NCBI GenBank assembly: GCA_021234535.1
Contig: CM037836.1
Location: 23,612,769-23,676,768, forward strand
Reading direction: 5' to 3'
Length of the DNA: 64,000 nucleotides
DNA from: Stichopus chloronotus
Lineage: Eukaryota > Echinodermata > Holothuroidea > Aspidochirotida > Stichopodidae
The position numbers and the translations under genes were made by a program. Shown here in pieces: positions 12,601 to 25,800 of this stretch. How positions within the stretch are numbered: the first letter of the stretch is position 1; each line of letters opens with the position of its first letter. The notes below the pieces were generated by a model that saw nothing but the letters and a program-made list of their open reading frames with translations, searched no databases and was not told the DNA's origin.

Positions 12601-13824
12601 TGAAAGTAAAATTCTACTTCCCAAGGACGATTCGGTTATTATCACCGACCATTGCTTGCACTGTGCACCGATGGCATGAAAATCATCCTACTTTGAATGT
12701 TTTTTTTTCAACAATACCACCTTCATTTTAATGGAGGCAGTGACTGTTTCTTTACTCTCATAATATTGTACCCGATGTAAGGTTTAATTTGAGGGGAAAT
12801 GATAAAGCATGTACCATAAATGTACTGTAAGAGAATGTCTGTAAATTTACAGAAAATATAACAACGAAATTTAAAAGGAACACAGAAATTTTCTGGCAAA
12901 TATTTGCCATAAAATGTCTGTATTTCGTATTTATCTCTTTGTTCAACTTTCTCTAAATTTACAAACATTTTTAACCGTGTATGATCAATTTAAAATTGTT
13001 ACGCCGGCCTCACACAAGGAATCGGACCGCAAGTTGCACACCGTTGACGTAGGCACTATAATAATACTTAAGAGGAGTAAGGTACACGAAGTTAATGCAC
13101 ACATTGGGAACTCCCTTTACCCGCCATCAACCATCCTTTCAAGGTTCATCTTACGTCTAATGCACTAGTTACAATAGTTACAATGTTTATCTACTTATGA
13201 TATTTGTTAACCATATTCCCAACACCATAATGTAACATCCCAACGGGTCAAAGATATTTTGTCCAGTTCCAGGAAAAGGATGGCTCCAGCCTAAAAATAA
13301 CGTATCAGATAGGATACGTAATTTGTGATGTATCCAATGTCGATTTGTAGGGTAGGTCGTATCCTCCCATTTTGATTCTACGTAGAGTTCCATTTCCCTC
13401 GTAATTAGGGATAATGTAAACGGTTGGCTGTTCGGTGACTACTTTTTTAGGAATTTCGATATACCGAATGCTGGGCAAAGCGCAGGCGCATTGAGGAATT
13501 TCTGTCTATCACGTGATTCTGTAAAACGTCTTCTAAGGTCGGCTTGTCCAGCTTTTCGATAACGTAGAGAGCGCATTGAACCGCACTGTAGATAGTCATA
13601 TTCGGTGGACTGGACACGGCCTATGTAAACAGGGATCTCCTGTGAAAACATGGCTCGTTCGTGATTAAGGGAAGGCTTAACTTCACAGAGTACGCATCCT
13701 AGTAGCAAAGTATCGACCTCCGGCCTGCTTACTAGACCGCCATATTCAGAGACAGTTATGTTGCCTTGGTTATCGCAAACCAAGCACCAGTATCCTCCCT
13801 TTACTGGTGTCATCTCAATCACCG

Positions 13825-13858
13825 TTAGACGTACGCATTGTTTTGGCGTTGCAAATCC
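13825..13858 (-). CDS. Receptor: probable last coding exon (very short cytoplasmic tail)
   Basis: After a good acceptor (CCATTTGCAG) the phase left by the transmembrane exon gives WDLQRQNNAYV and a TAA. The tail would be 11 residues ending A-Y-V, a hydrophobic-x-hydrophobic C-terminus of the class II PDZ-ligand type. The exon was chosen on phase and acceptor strength alone. An extra phase-2 exon between 15783 and 13858, or another downstream exon set, cannot be excluded. Confidence 0.35.
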
Positions 13859-16800
13859 CTGCAAATGGAAGAGTTTAACTTTATAACGATAAGTTGTGAG
13901 CCTATACTACAGTAAATGAAGAAAAAAGCATGTCTCAAGTAGATCTCCATTAAATTGAAAAAACAAAATGTACTGACATAATAACGAAAATGTTTTATGC
14001 CATATGGTATACGATGTGATATCACATTACAAGTCAACTGCATACACGTCATGGTAGTTACTGGTGTATACAACCCAACATAAAATAGGCTGAGAGAGTG
14101 CGTTTCGTTTATCGTTTAGAGTACTGTATGATGATTCAGCACATCGATATTAAGGAAGAGAATACCAAACGAATAAAGAAACTTTGAGGGAAAAACTCTC
14201 GGGTTACCACCTCTAACTCAGATATACACAGTCCCCAACATGTAAGTGGACACATTCTCAAGTTCGCCTGCCGTACATATAAAATCGAGCATTGACAGGT
14301 TATGAGTATGTACCTTACTAAGTTTTTTTAGTACAAATAAGTTTACAAAAACTAATAAAAAAGTTTGCGAGTATAAATAGCCTGCATATTTTCAATATAA
14401 AACGTTCGTCATTGACAGAAAACACATGCATTTAGAGTGTTAACTTTGAAATGGTGTCATTGAGTCACATCTTTTGATCAATACTCAAATCTTGATGGCA
14501 AATGGTCTAAGATATCCTGAACATCTGAAGAAATAATAATGATAGCTATATGGTAATTAACGATAAAGATCACTTTTTTAAAATCTGTGACCACACACAC
14601 TTTAGCATAAAAAGTTATCAACCTATGTTTATAAAAAAAAAAACACTACAATTTTTCACATTTACAGTGACGGTAAGTTTGAAATGATTCATACGACTAA
14701 TGAAGCTCATTAGAGGTATTGGCATATAATAGTTTCTTTCAAAACAGTCACAAAGTAAGCTACATCAATTCAGTGAGAATATTGGAATGTAGGACACAAA
14801 TTTAAGAAAATCTAGTTGAAGTATCACTCGTTTTCAGTCATATTGTTTTTGTTTGTCTCGTTTTGTTTTGTGTGTCACTATATCACCAATGTGCCAGTCA
14901 AGTCGCATAACGAAGCTTTGAATACATACGTGATATGTTGTTGCACCAATTCGTCTCTTAAGTATCCGTATCTCACAAACCTAGAGAGAAATAAAGTACA
15001 AATGTAGGAAGAAATTAGAGACAGTCGGTGAAATTGCGACTTAAAAGTAGCTATCCTGACCGAAAATAAGTTTTTAACAAAAATGAGCTAATTCAACATA
15101 ATATATGATCTCAGGTGTAACTTATGTATGAACGGGTAACTCAAGTGAAACTGTGCGACAGAGACGGAAAACATCATCACACCAGGCTGTCTGTATACTA
15201 TGTATGGTTTTATTGTAAGACAAGCTCCACTCGGGATTAGTGTATCACTGACATAAATTAAGATGACGAAAAATGCTTCAAACGGCCAAAAAACGACAAC
15301 GTTATTTACAGTGCTTGCTCGGACGTCCAGTTGTTGTCGTAAATTAACGTAAATGTCTGCTTTGAGTATGTACGTTGTACGACATGTCAGATACATAATG
15401 TATCGTTTGTTGAAAATTGAAGGATTAAAGAGAAATATTCATTTGTTTTTTCATAAAATGGTCGTATTTTTAAAATCATTATTTATGGACATGATGGATT
15501 ATTCAAAACATGGCAGGATGGTAGTCTTCTTTTTAAGAAATAAATTTTTTGAAAGGTAATTTAGTTATTTGTTGCTCAAGAATAATGTATTCATCCAAAC
15601 TTTTAAAAATTCAAATAATGCACGTTCCGTAAGCCCATCTTATGCATAATGTTTTGAGGACATGGGGCTATTCTTAATCTCTATTGATAGCAAGACTGAC
15701 TAAGAATGATTAAGAATTTCGTCAAGTTTTTTCTTTTTTCACACGAAATATTTCCCTTTAGTCAATGTCAAATCTTTCTTACCAGGCAACCGCGACCAAG
15801 ATAAATAGCATCGAAAACATCACGAAGACTACGATGACGACGAAATATAGACTGTTCCCGGTTATCGATACAACCACTGCAAAAAAAAAAACAACAACAA
15901 CAACAAAAAACAAACAAAGAAAAAAGAACAATTAAGTTAGAACGTACAAGTATTGATCAATATCGATTATCGTAAACTTAATTCAAGTGATGAGATAGCA
16001 AATATCACAAAAGCTTTACACTTTAGAGGTGCATATGCATCATGGTAAATTTAAATTTTCCCCGTTTCCCGCCCCTTTCCCCAATTCCCTTACCCTTTAC
16101 TTCTCCATGATACACAAGTGTGCATGAAACTAACTGACACGTTTATACACATGGAATTTCATGAGTAGCTCCAGCTTTCGTGTTGTTTTTAGCTTTCTTT
16201 GACACACTGGTCTCAAAGTATACTAAAACCACAAACACTGTCAGTTGTTTAACATGATCGTTGTTACACTGTTTAACCTGATTTTACATGAAGCGGGAAT
16301 ATTCTGAACTCACCGGGTATTTCAATGACGTCACTCCATGCGATAGTTGTTTCCTGTCAAGGACGAAGGGAGACGAAAATTCTCATTCTAGTTTATGAAA
16401 AATAAAACAAAAATCATGATGGCATTGCTGAAAGCAAAAAATGGCGTTACTAGATTTTTCTTAGCTCATATATCAACATGCTAGTGTGATCTATTGTGAT
16501 CACAAGACATCACTCTATCTATCTATTTTCAATCGTTGAAAATGCTTCACCTCCCATACGCTTTTAACTTAGACACAATGTTTCTTGGATGGTTTGCCAA
16601 TTGGTGTGTTCAAGGTACATGGTCTCATGTGGGCCCTATGGTCCTTTTTATGAAATTCCACAACATGCTCCTCCTGCTGCAGACTCTCTTGCACAATGTT
16701 GACGATTGTCATAATGTCACCCTGTAAGTGGTAATTTTAGGGTGTCCAGGAATGTTTGGTCCAAGGTCAGATGTGGGTCCATTGGTCCACGGTGTAAAAT

Positions 16801-19800
16801 TCTATAAAATGTTTTTCCTCCGTCAAAGTCTCTAGTACAATGTTGATGATCTGTCGTAGTACCATTCTACTTTTATCGGTCCTAACGACTGAACCTTACA
16901 GACTACGTTACTACATGGTATAGGACTAAGTCATAAACAATTCCTGTGTATACCATATTTCTTTACTCCCTTTATATTCGTCAGATTGAATAGACGTACA
17001 TAACACCCGGTAATCTCAAGTGCCATTGTGTTTCATTGTGGTTCTGTTGTAACACAGTCATTACAATGCTCTAGTGTTACTTTCCAAGTGTTCAGGATTT
17101 TTTTTTTTCAGTGTTTCATGTGGGTACATTGGCCCATTTTAAGAAATTCTGTGAACTGATTTTCTTCCTATAAAGTTTTGATGTAAATTATCCCTAGTAA
17201 AGTGTTGACGGATTGCCGTATATGACACTCGGTTAGTGGTTTCTTCAGTTTGTACAGAAATTTTGGGTCCAAAACCCCAGATGTGCCCTAGGGTCCATTT
17301 TGTGAAATACTGTAAAATGGTCAATCCTTCCTCATGTCACAGAGTTCACAGCCTGTTCTAATCATACTTGGTTAAGAGTTTTCTCAATGTCTTCTCGATT
17401 TTTTTTTTCCAATAACCCATGTGGGGATATTCGTTGAGTGGTATCTTCAGGATATACCAAACGTTTGGGTACAAGGAGCAAGATGTTCCCCAGGGTCCAT
17501 TTTTGAGGTATTGTAAACTTGTTATCACCTCCTCTCGATGGTTACTTAAATTCATCACATGTCATATAATGAATGAGTTAGTAATCTGTTTATGGTTTCT
17601 TGAAGATTATATTCAGGGTCCTATGTCGACCCTATGGCATATTTTTTTTATAAAGTCTGTAAATTATCCTCTTGTGCAGTTTTTTGATGACTTGCCATAA
17701 TCATAATCTGTTCCTGCATGGCGGACAGGTATGAGCTTCTGCACCATCGGTGCTCTAGTTATTTACTCTCCTTACTCCAGAAGGAAAAGTCGTATACTTC
17801 AACGTCAGAAACAGACAAACAAATGCAGTGTGATTTTACTCGTGGAAACGTTTTTGTCAGGTTATCTATACTTGCGGTAGGTTTCCCAACCTACAAGATA
17901 TAAACGTGCATTGCCTTAACCTCTTTTATATGTTAATCTGTCTCTGAAAGATCGCTGGGTGATATTATTTTACTTTCAAGATGATAACCACTTGAATAAG
18001 ATGGATACTGTGGGTGATGACAACGGCAAACTTCACAAGTATGTTGCAAAGCTGTCGCACATACCGTCTCCCATTTTAGAATTTTGGACAACTTTTATTC
18101 TAAAACTACGACAGTCTAGCTCTTTCATGCCATTTTCGTCGATACAAATTGTCCACCTAAACGACCTTTGCATTTTTGATTTTGTCTCTGCAGTGAGGAT
18201 TTCTGTGTGTTTTCAGTTTGACTTTAAGGTTCCTTTTCATGTAGGTGAAATAACCTTTAAAAAAAGGTTTTTATCGCTCACTTTGATTACGCATTTAGCT
18301 GATATTGTTTTTGTTTATTGATTGTGTAATTGTTTGGGGTGTCGGGTCCATTACATCTTTCACATTAATTTGCTTTAGGTATCCGAATGATCATACCTCT
18401 CCGCATGTACTCTTCACACCGACGAGTATTGCCGGATTTGAATCATCTTCGGAGCTATACTGCTTCAGTTTCTCCTCCGTCAGTGAGTAAGTGATTTGAT
18501 GGTTAGGTTTGTTCAGTTCAGCCAAGACTTCCTCCATTCTGATAGGATTACGGATGACAATTACGTAATTTCTGTAAAATAAGGGGTTTAAAATTGATGC
18601 AGAATGTCATAAAGAAAGGGAAAAAAAAGGAATCTTGATCTCACCTCGATGGAGGTTTATAGTGACGGCATTATCAAACTAAATTGCTGTATGTGGGAGT
18701 GTAGAAATACTGATTCCATCCAATATTGCAAAATAAATCCCTTGGTGTAACCCCAAAAAGTACTGTAGAACCTTCAGTCAGAAAATGCTCAGGTTAGACA
18801 GAAAAATTTGTTTTTGATTCCTTTCGGAAGCACAAAGGAATCAATGCGATGGTGATGTCGTGTGTGTGCGTGTGTATGTATGTGACACTTGTAAACACAA
18901 TATCTCAAGAAGGGTAACCGTGACTGATCTCGTTGGTGTGTGGGTTGGTCATAGTAAGTAGGTGATCCCTATTGTTTTTGGTGGAAGTCAACGGTCATTT
19001 CAGGTCACCAGAGGTCAAAATGTAAAAACCTTGTAAGCACAATATCTCCAGAACAGTGACTGATGTTATACTTAGTGTGTGGGTTGGTCATACTGAGTAG
19101 ATGATCCCTATTGTTTTGGTCGAAGTCAACGGTCAGTTCAGGTCACCAGAGGTCAAAATGTACAAACCTTGTAAACACAATATCTCCAGAAGGGTAACTG
19201 TGGCAGATGTCATATTGAGATTGTGGATTTGTCATATTGAGTGGATGATCCCTATTGTTTTTGGTGGAGGTCAAGGTCATTTGAGGTCACCAGAGTTCAA
19301 ACTGTAAAAACCTGGTAAACACAATATCTCCAGAAGAGTAACTGTGACTGATGTCATACGTGGTGTGTAGGTTGGTCATATTGAGTAGATCTTCCCTATT
19401 GATTTTGGTGGAGGTCAAAGGTCATTGCAGATCACCAGCGGTCAAACTGTAAAAACCTCGTGAACAAAATATCTCCAGAAGCGTAAGTGTGACTGTTGTC
19501 ATACTTGGTGTGTAGGCTGGTCATATTAATTAGATGATCCCTATCGTTTTGGTGGAGGTCAAAGGTCATTTGAGGTCACCAGAGGCCAAACTGTAAAAAC
19601 TTTGTAAACACAATATCTCCAGTCCAAAAGGGTAACTGTGACTGATGTCATACTCGTTGTGTAGTTTGGTCATATAGAGTAGATGATTCCTATTATTTTT
19701 GGTTGTGGAAAAGGTCATTTGAGGTCACCATTGGTCAAAATGTAAAATCCTTGTAAACACAATAACTCAAGAACGGTAACTGTGACTAATGTGATGTCAT

Positions 19801-22800
19801 AATTGGTGGGTAGGTTGGACATATTGAGTAGATGATCCCTATTGTTTTTGGTGGAGGTCATAGGTCATTTGAGGTCATACCGAAACACCTGAAAATAATT
19901 AGACATTTGTCTCATCTAAGATCCAAGGTCTCTAAATTTATGAGTCTTTCTTAACGTCTGCTGATTGGCTGGAAAGAACATGAATATTTAAAGCCTAAGG
20001 AAAAGAACTACTGAGTGGTACTGAGTGTAATTGATGACGTCGGCATACATGAATTTTAATAGGTTTACAACATGCGCATAGACTGAGTGGGAATTCAAAC
20101 GATAGTTCATTGGTATTACCAGGGAACTGTTTAGTAACAGCTCTCTGGTATTACGAACGCAGTCACAGCTGATGTATGCATGGGTAATACACGTCGGTTG
20201 TGAATATGGAACCATGTTTGGTCAAAGGTTACCAGGGGTTACCTGGTTAGTGTTGTCGAACTTTAGACGGTCCCTCCAGTTTAGCGAGGTCTTTGGTCGG
20301 AATCAACTTTTTATTTTAAAGTTCTAATTTCACGGAGTAGCACGTTCAGGATGTGAGAAAATTACCACCTTCTTTATACGTTTTTTATATCTGAAGTTTT
20401 CATATAAATGAGGTAAAAGATGGGCTGGTTGGGTGACGTGAGAAGAGGGTTAGGCCTGGAATAATTTGATTTTGCCGTGACCGAGGACACAGTCAATAAT
20501 TCAGAGATCTGTTGCGATCATGTAAAGGAGAAGAGCTGAACACTTACGTGGCATATTCTTGTGTGAGTGGAGGTAGAGTAATTTCAAAGCCTTTGTTGGT
20601 AGTCGACCTCTTTACGGTGACTTGTTTAGCCTTTAACGGTCTCAATTCTTGTATCGAGGATGATATGAAACGAGTGAAAAAGTCAGATTAAATTGCATAC
20701 TATAGCAATAATGTGTTTTTTATCGAAGACACGGTGTAGTTACCTTAAATATTTAAAATATTTGGAGTATGTACCCAGCTGCACATAGAACAAAATATGG
20801 TAGATGCATACTGGTAGATGATGGTAGATACATACAAAAACATAATATACTTTAAATGTTATAATATTGATCTCAAATATTTCATCAGCTTGTGATCGAA
20901 ACGATACAGGGTAAAAGTATGCACACCTCCACGCAACTGTGAATAGTGAACATTGGTAGTATGAAACCGTTATCAATTGCTTTCTTCTAACAGTTCAACA
21001 TCTCAGCAGAACAGTTTCTACAAACTATGATATCCTGAATTAAACTGATCATAATTCTTTGGCAATGTAGCAGACAACATGTTTTTGTTATCCGAATCAA
21101 GTCAATTCAGTGGTCCATCCTGTACAGTTTGGGTATGAGATGGATGAGTTGAACTCACACTACAATGCATCCAGCCTCCGTATATTGTGCTGTTATTGTC
21201 AAGAGAAGCGTTCCAAGTAATATGTGCATGAAAGATGCTTTCGTAGAACGGCAGATAGCTGGGTAAAACACTGTATTTCCGTACTGATAGTACAAAGAAA
21301 TGGCCGCGTTTGACTGTGTGTTTTCGGAATTACATGTTGAAGCTGCTTGTTACATTCCTGGTAACTCTGACACACGATGTCCGCAGGTATGCAATATTAA
21401 ATGTTCGAGGTTGATTTAATTTGACGTAGAGCATGAATGACTCGCTGTCACTCTCTTATGAAATGTTCTTCCTCATCATTACGTCTTTCTACTACAGAAC
21501 TAGGCTAACTTATCTATCATTTCTATCGAAAAAGGAAAACGTCCTTTACATATAAAGGGTACTGCAACATGACGTCACTGCTGTTTGTTGTTATCCGGTG
21601 AGGTTATACTTACGAGTGTATACGATGTTATTAGCTCTTACCTGTCATCACGGCAGTGCAGGCATTGAAAACGCGAACTTCTCCTCTCCCTGACGACGTG
21701 TATCCAGCAATCTGGATCTGGTAAAGTGTTGCAGGATTCAACGAGGTTATGTTGACATGGTATGAAGCGCCTGTCACTGTGAGGTTTTTTAAAAGCACTT
21801 TTCCATTAGGAGATTTCAATGTTCTATAGGATATCTGAAAATTGAGAAAGAACTAAACATTTAGTGGAAAAAAATTAAGTTACACATGATGTCTAAGTAG
21901 GAATAAGAGAAATAAACTTCATATCTTTCATGAAAAGATTACTTCCATCGGTAAGAAATTCGACATGTTCCTATAGTAGTGCGTGAGCACACGAATCTAC
22001 TTTATGATGGCATCGGACGTGATGGACATCTCCCAATACCAATCTATGCAACTCCCCCCCCCACCGCCCCATTTCCCTCTTCCTCGGGGTAGATGAGTCT
22101 TATTGACGTCGTTAATAGAACAGGTGACCGTACAAAACACAGGAACACAACAGTGAGCTTTCAAGTTTTAGATTGTATACCATACAATGATGCAAGAATG
22201 TCCAGAATATACTACTTCTCCGCCCAACCCCCCCCTTCCGCGGTTCATGTCAAGGTAGCGAAAAAAAAAAACGTTGCTGTGATGCATCCCTTTATTTATT
22301 TGTCCCTAACAGGAAGATCATTAATACGCAGTATGTTGTATGTATATGCATTTTACGTTAATTTTCTCGATTGCAATATAAGACTACACATGCCTATATA
22401 TAGATCCTAGCCGTAGGATAGCCTGCGATACTCGGATAATGTGCTTCCTAGCATACAGTTCACCAAGCTCCGTGACTGTCTAGAAATATGTGTGGCGTAT
22501 GGGCCACTGGTCATATTGTCAAATATCAACATTATAAATATATACGTATGTCTCAAACATTCAGCTTTTTATACTTCTAAAAAGGTACATTCGCTTTATT
22601 TTGAACAAATATTACCTCTGTCATAAATACCATTTTTTTTTTGTTGCGAATTTGAATATGATAAATGTCTATGACTTGAATAAGTATCACACCTGTATTT
22701 GTACTTATAAATGTATGAATGATAATGTCCTCCCTACAATTTCCTTCGATGTTTTACTCTACGTTCTGCTACACATCATCATCCTAGTCGAAGTTCTAAT

Positions 22801-25800
22801 ACTATGTCTGTTCCATTTTTTGTTAGAATGAAATCCTCTCAACATCTAGGTGCCAAATTCTGGAGATCCCTACCTCTCTACATAACTAAGCAAAACTCTT
22901 TCAATCCTTTTAAAAAGCCCTTAACAGTTACATTACTTCCAAATATCAATGATTTCTCTTTTGTTTTTCCTTCTTACTTTCGTGTTTAAATGTTATTTAT
23001 ACTCATAATTGTTGATGTTTTTCGTATTTTGTATATATTTTACACTTCAATTGTCATTTTGTAAATGTTTCCAAAAGAGACTGAAATATATGTTCATACA
23101 AACAAACAAAAACAAACAAATATGTCACTATAGGAACAACGCTGACAAATGAGGTTAAATCGGGAAAAACGTTAAAGGGGAAATCAGGGTTTGACTGAGA
23201 AAATTCACCTTTAGTTGATTTTTCTTTCTAAACTGATTGTTCACCGAAATATAGAGACGTTGGGGAGATGTTTGAAGGTAGGGGAAACGATAATTATTGC
23301 GCTAATTACTGTTGAATGAGAACTCTTAATATTTGTCGGGTACAAAAAAAAAGCATTAATGTACAAGACAAGACAGCCTCCTCTGTAAGATGACCAAACA
23401 CAGCGTAAGACTGAGATGACGTTATTTGAATAAACATAACCGAATGTTTACTGTTCCCATGCTGTTCGTGCATTGCGTAATGCTAGTAAACAAGAGTTTA
23501 GTGATAGTTGATGATACATGCAGCACACGTAGGCTACGTATGGGAAGCCCCACCTCCTCATACCTTGAAAAGGCCATAGTATTGAATATTTATATTTGAT
23601 TCGATGAATATGGATGTTACAGATTTTCGGACTTCTTCACCGATTTGTTGCGAATTTGACTCGTTTCTCGAAATTGTCCACATGTTTTGAGATAATCTTA
23701 ATCATATTGGTTAGTTATAACTCATTGTTCGATACCGGTGGGATATTGTAGTGAAATGAATTGTGAAAATAAACCCTGATTTCCCCTTTAAAGTACATCA
23801 GAGGACTCGAGGAGACAGAATAACTCCTCCAGTAACATTTATCAGGCGCTTAAAAAATACTTTAGACTCACCTCATACTTAATGATTACTCCATTTGTGA
23901 TCAGAGGTCTATCCCATTTTACTATGATCCATTGCTTTGATCTTTCTATCACAGTAACAGAGGCAGATGGTCCTGGGCCTGAAATGAGGGAAAGTCACAC
24001 AATTTCCTCAATCAATCAATTAACTGAAATTTTTGTGATAAGTGATAAGGTGACCATGACAATCCCCCCCCCCCTCCCGCCCCAAAGATGGAACATTTTA
24101 TACGACACATAACAGCGGACGTTCGAATAGTCGATGCTTCCCAACTCTGGACTTGGAGTGTATGGACAGACCTATCACCTTCCATAAGTCGTTACGATGT
24201 ACACTAGAGTTGTAGCAACTACCATTTATTTACATGCAGAATTCGAATTTTTAAGTTCCGGCAAATTCCCCTTTACCGACCCGTCTTTACGTCACCTTTC
24301 CGTCTTTGAAAAGTGTTTGATCTATGACCTCTATAGGCGTTTGACTTCCACAAAGTGGACAAAGATCATCTACTTATCAAGTAGGTACTTCTACTGGTAA
24401 CAGTTTTAACAATGAAGTATGAAGAAAAAGTAACAGCATTTCAATCACATGTGGTCAGGTCAAGTCTAACAATCTCGGCATCGCAGCTTCCTTATAACTT
24501 TTCATGTACGTTCAAATTGCATTACCTTTGAAAGTAAATAACATATTTTGATAAAATTTGGTGATGGTGTTCACCGTATGTTACTCTCTCATTTAACTTT
24601 GTCAGAGGTCTTGACTTTCCTTCTCTTTTAATGATTCTTGCATGTTGATGGGCCAGACATAATATCCATGAGTGTATATGTATTTCATGTCTCTCCCTAG
24701 CTTGAACAAAGAGTGTTGTTTTGTCAGCGTTGTTGTTTAGAAATGGAATTGATGTTTAATTTAAAGAGTTTCTATAGAACAAATGGACAATTCTGCATCA
24801 AAATACATGAGTCCGAAGAACCTAACAGACCAATTCAGCATCGGTGCAAACAGATTTTGTGAATAAAGCACGATGTCAGATGTGAACGATTTATGTAAAA
24901 TTTAGTTTAGCAATATCTTACACAAAACAAACAAAAAAAACCACAAGATGTAGTTTTTGTGGAAGAGGAGGTTTTTTTTTTTTTGCACCTGTCAAAATTC
25001 TGATTATCGCTTTAGAGCGACTCCGTTTTGCTAACAATCACGAAAATGATGATAATCTACCTCTATACGTTTTGGCCACAGTCTCATTACTCCATTCGCC
25101 GTATCCAACACTGGTTCTAGCACGAATCTGCAATGAGAAAGAAATGAAGTATTACAATACGATTGCTCGATCCGACAGAGAACGGGCAATGTCGGAATCG
25201 AGGACTCTGAGTGCTAGGAGGACAATCTAAGTAGAGCGCCACCGTTGTCTCGGAGATCACAAGAAAAGTTCGGATTTTACAACGAACAAATTAAATTAAT
25301 TATGTGAATTTTTAAATCAAAATATCATAAATTGATTAAAATAAATACATTATTAAATTAAAATATTTTTTTTTAAATTGAATTATTCATTCCTTTTCCC
25401 TTATATTATAATAAGCTAAACTCTCTTTGCTACATTTACCTGAAATACATAGTTGTTATCAGGATCGACGTCAATGTAATGCAAATTTTCTTGTCCGTTG
25501 ATATACGTGGACCTCCATCTCTCGTCTCCGTCCTCCAGTCTGTATCGTATATGATATCCAATGATGATTCCATGCGGTGGATCCGGGGGACGCCATCTTA
25601 TTTTTAATGTTGTGGCATTCACAGGGGATGGTTCAACAGAACTCATTTTAGTTGGACCTGTTAAGAAATGCTCATATTACTTTGCTTTTTAAATTTGTTT
25701 TGATAGACACAATGGCAAAAACATTTTTTTCGTTCTTGAAACATAGTGATATCCTACACTGTGAAGGACAAATTGTTTTTGGTTTTATTCTTTCCAATGA

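Larger units (their letters stand above)
1..13824. other. Flank downstream of the receptor: no identifiable gene
   Basis: AT-rich DNA with scattered frames of 60-130 codons, none matching a family I know. It holds the CTCGAG cluster, CT and CA microsatellites, satellite-element copy 1, the 7.6-kb repeat, a LINE tail and one weak exon candidate, each listed separately. The receptor's 3' UTR presumably occupies the part just below 13825, but no clear polyadenylation hexamer was found there. Confidence 0.6.

Noticed and set aside
14062..14090. Micro-exon after CACTCTCTCAG that would shift phase into the 13.4-13.86-kb frame
   Set aside because: It would extend the membrane span to more than 30 hydrophobic residues, and the donor is weak. 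Too speculative to annotate.
17959..18321. A 120-codon plus-strand frame within the receptor locus
   Set aside because: It lies in an intron, has no family match and overlaps nothing conserved. The real exon at 18571-18397 is on the other strand.
18891..19885. Regular spacing considered as a CRISPR-like array
   Set aside because: Units are whole ~143-bp tandem repeats with no unique spacers, in an animal genome.
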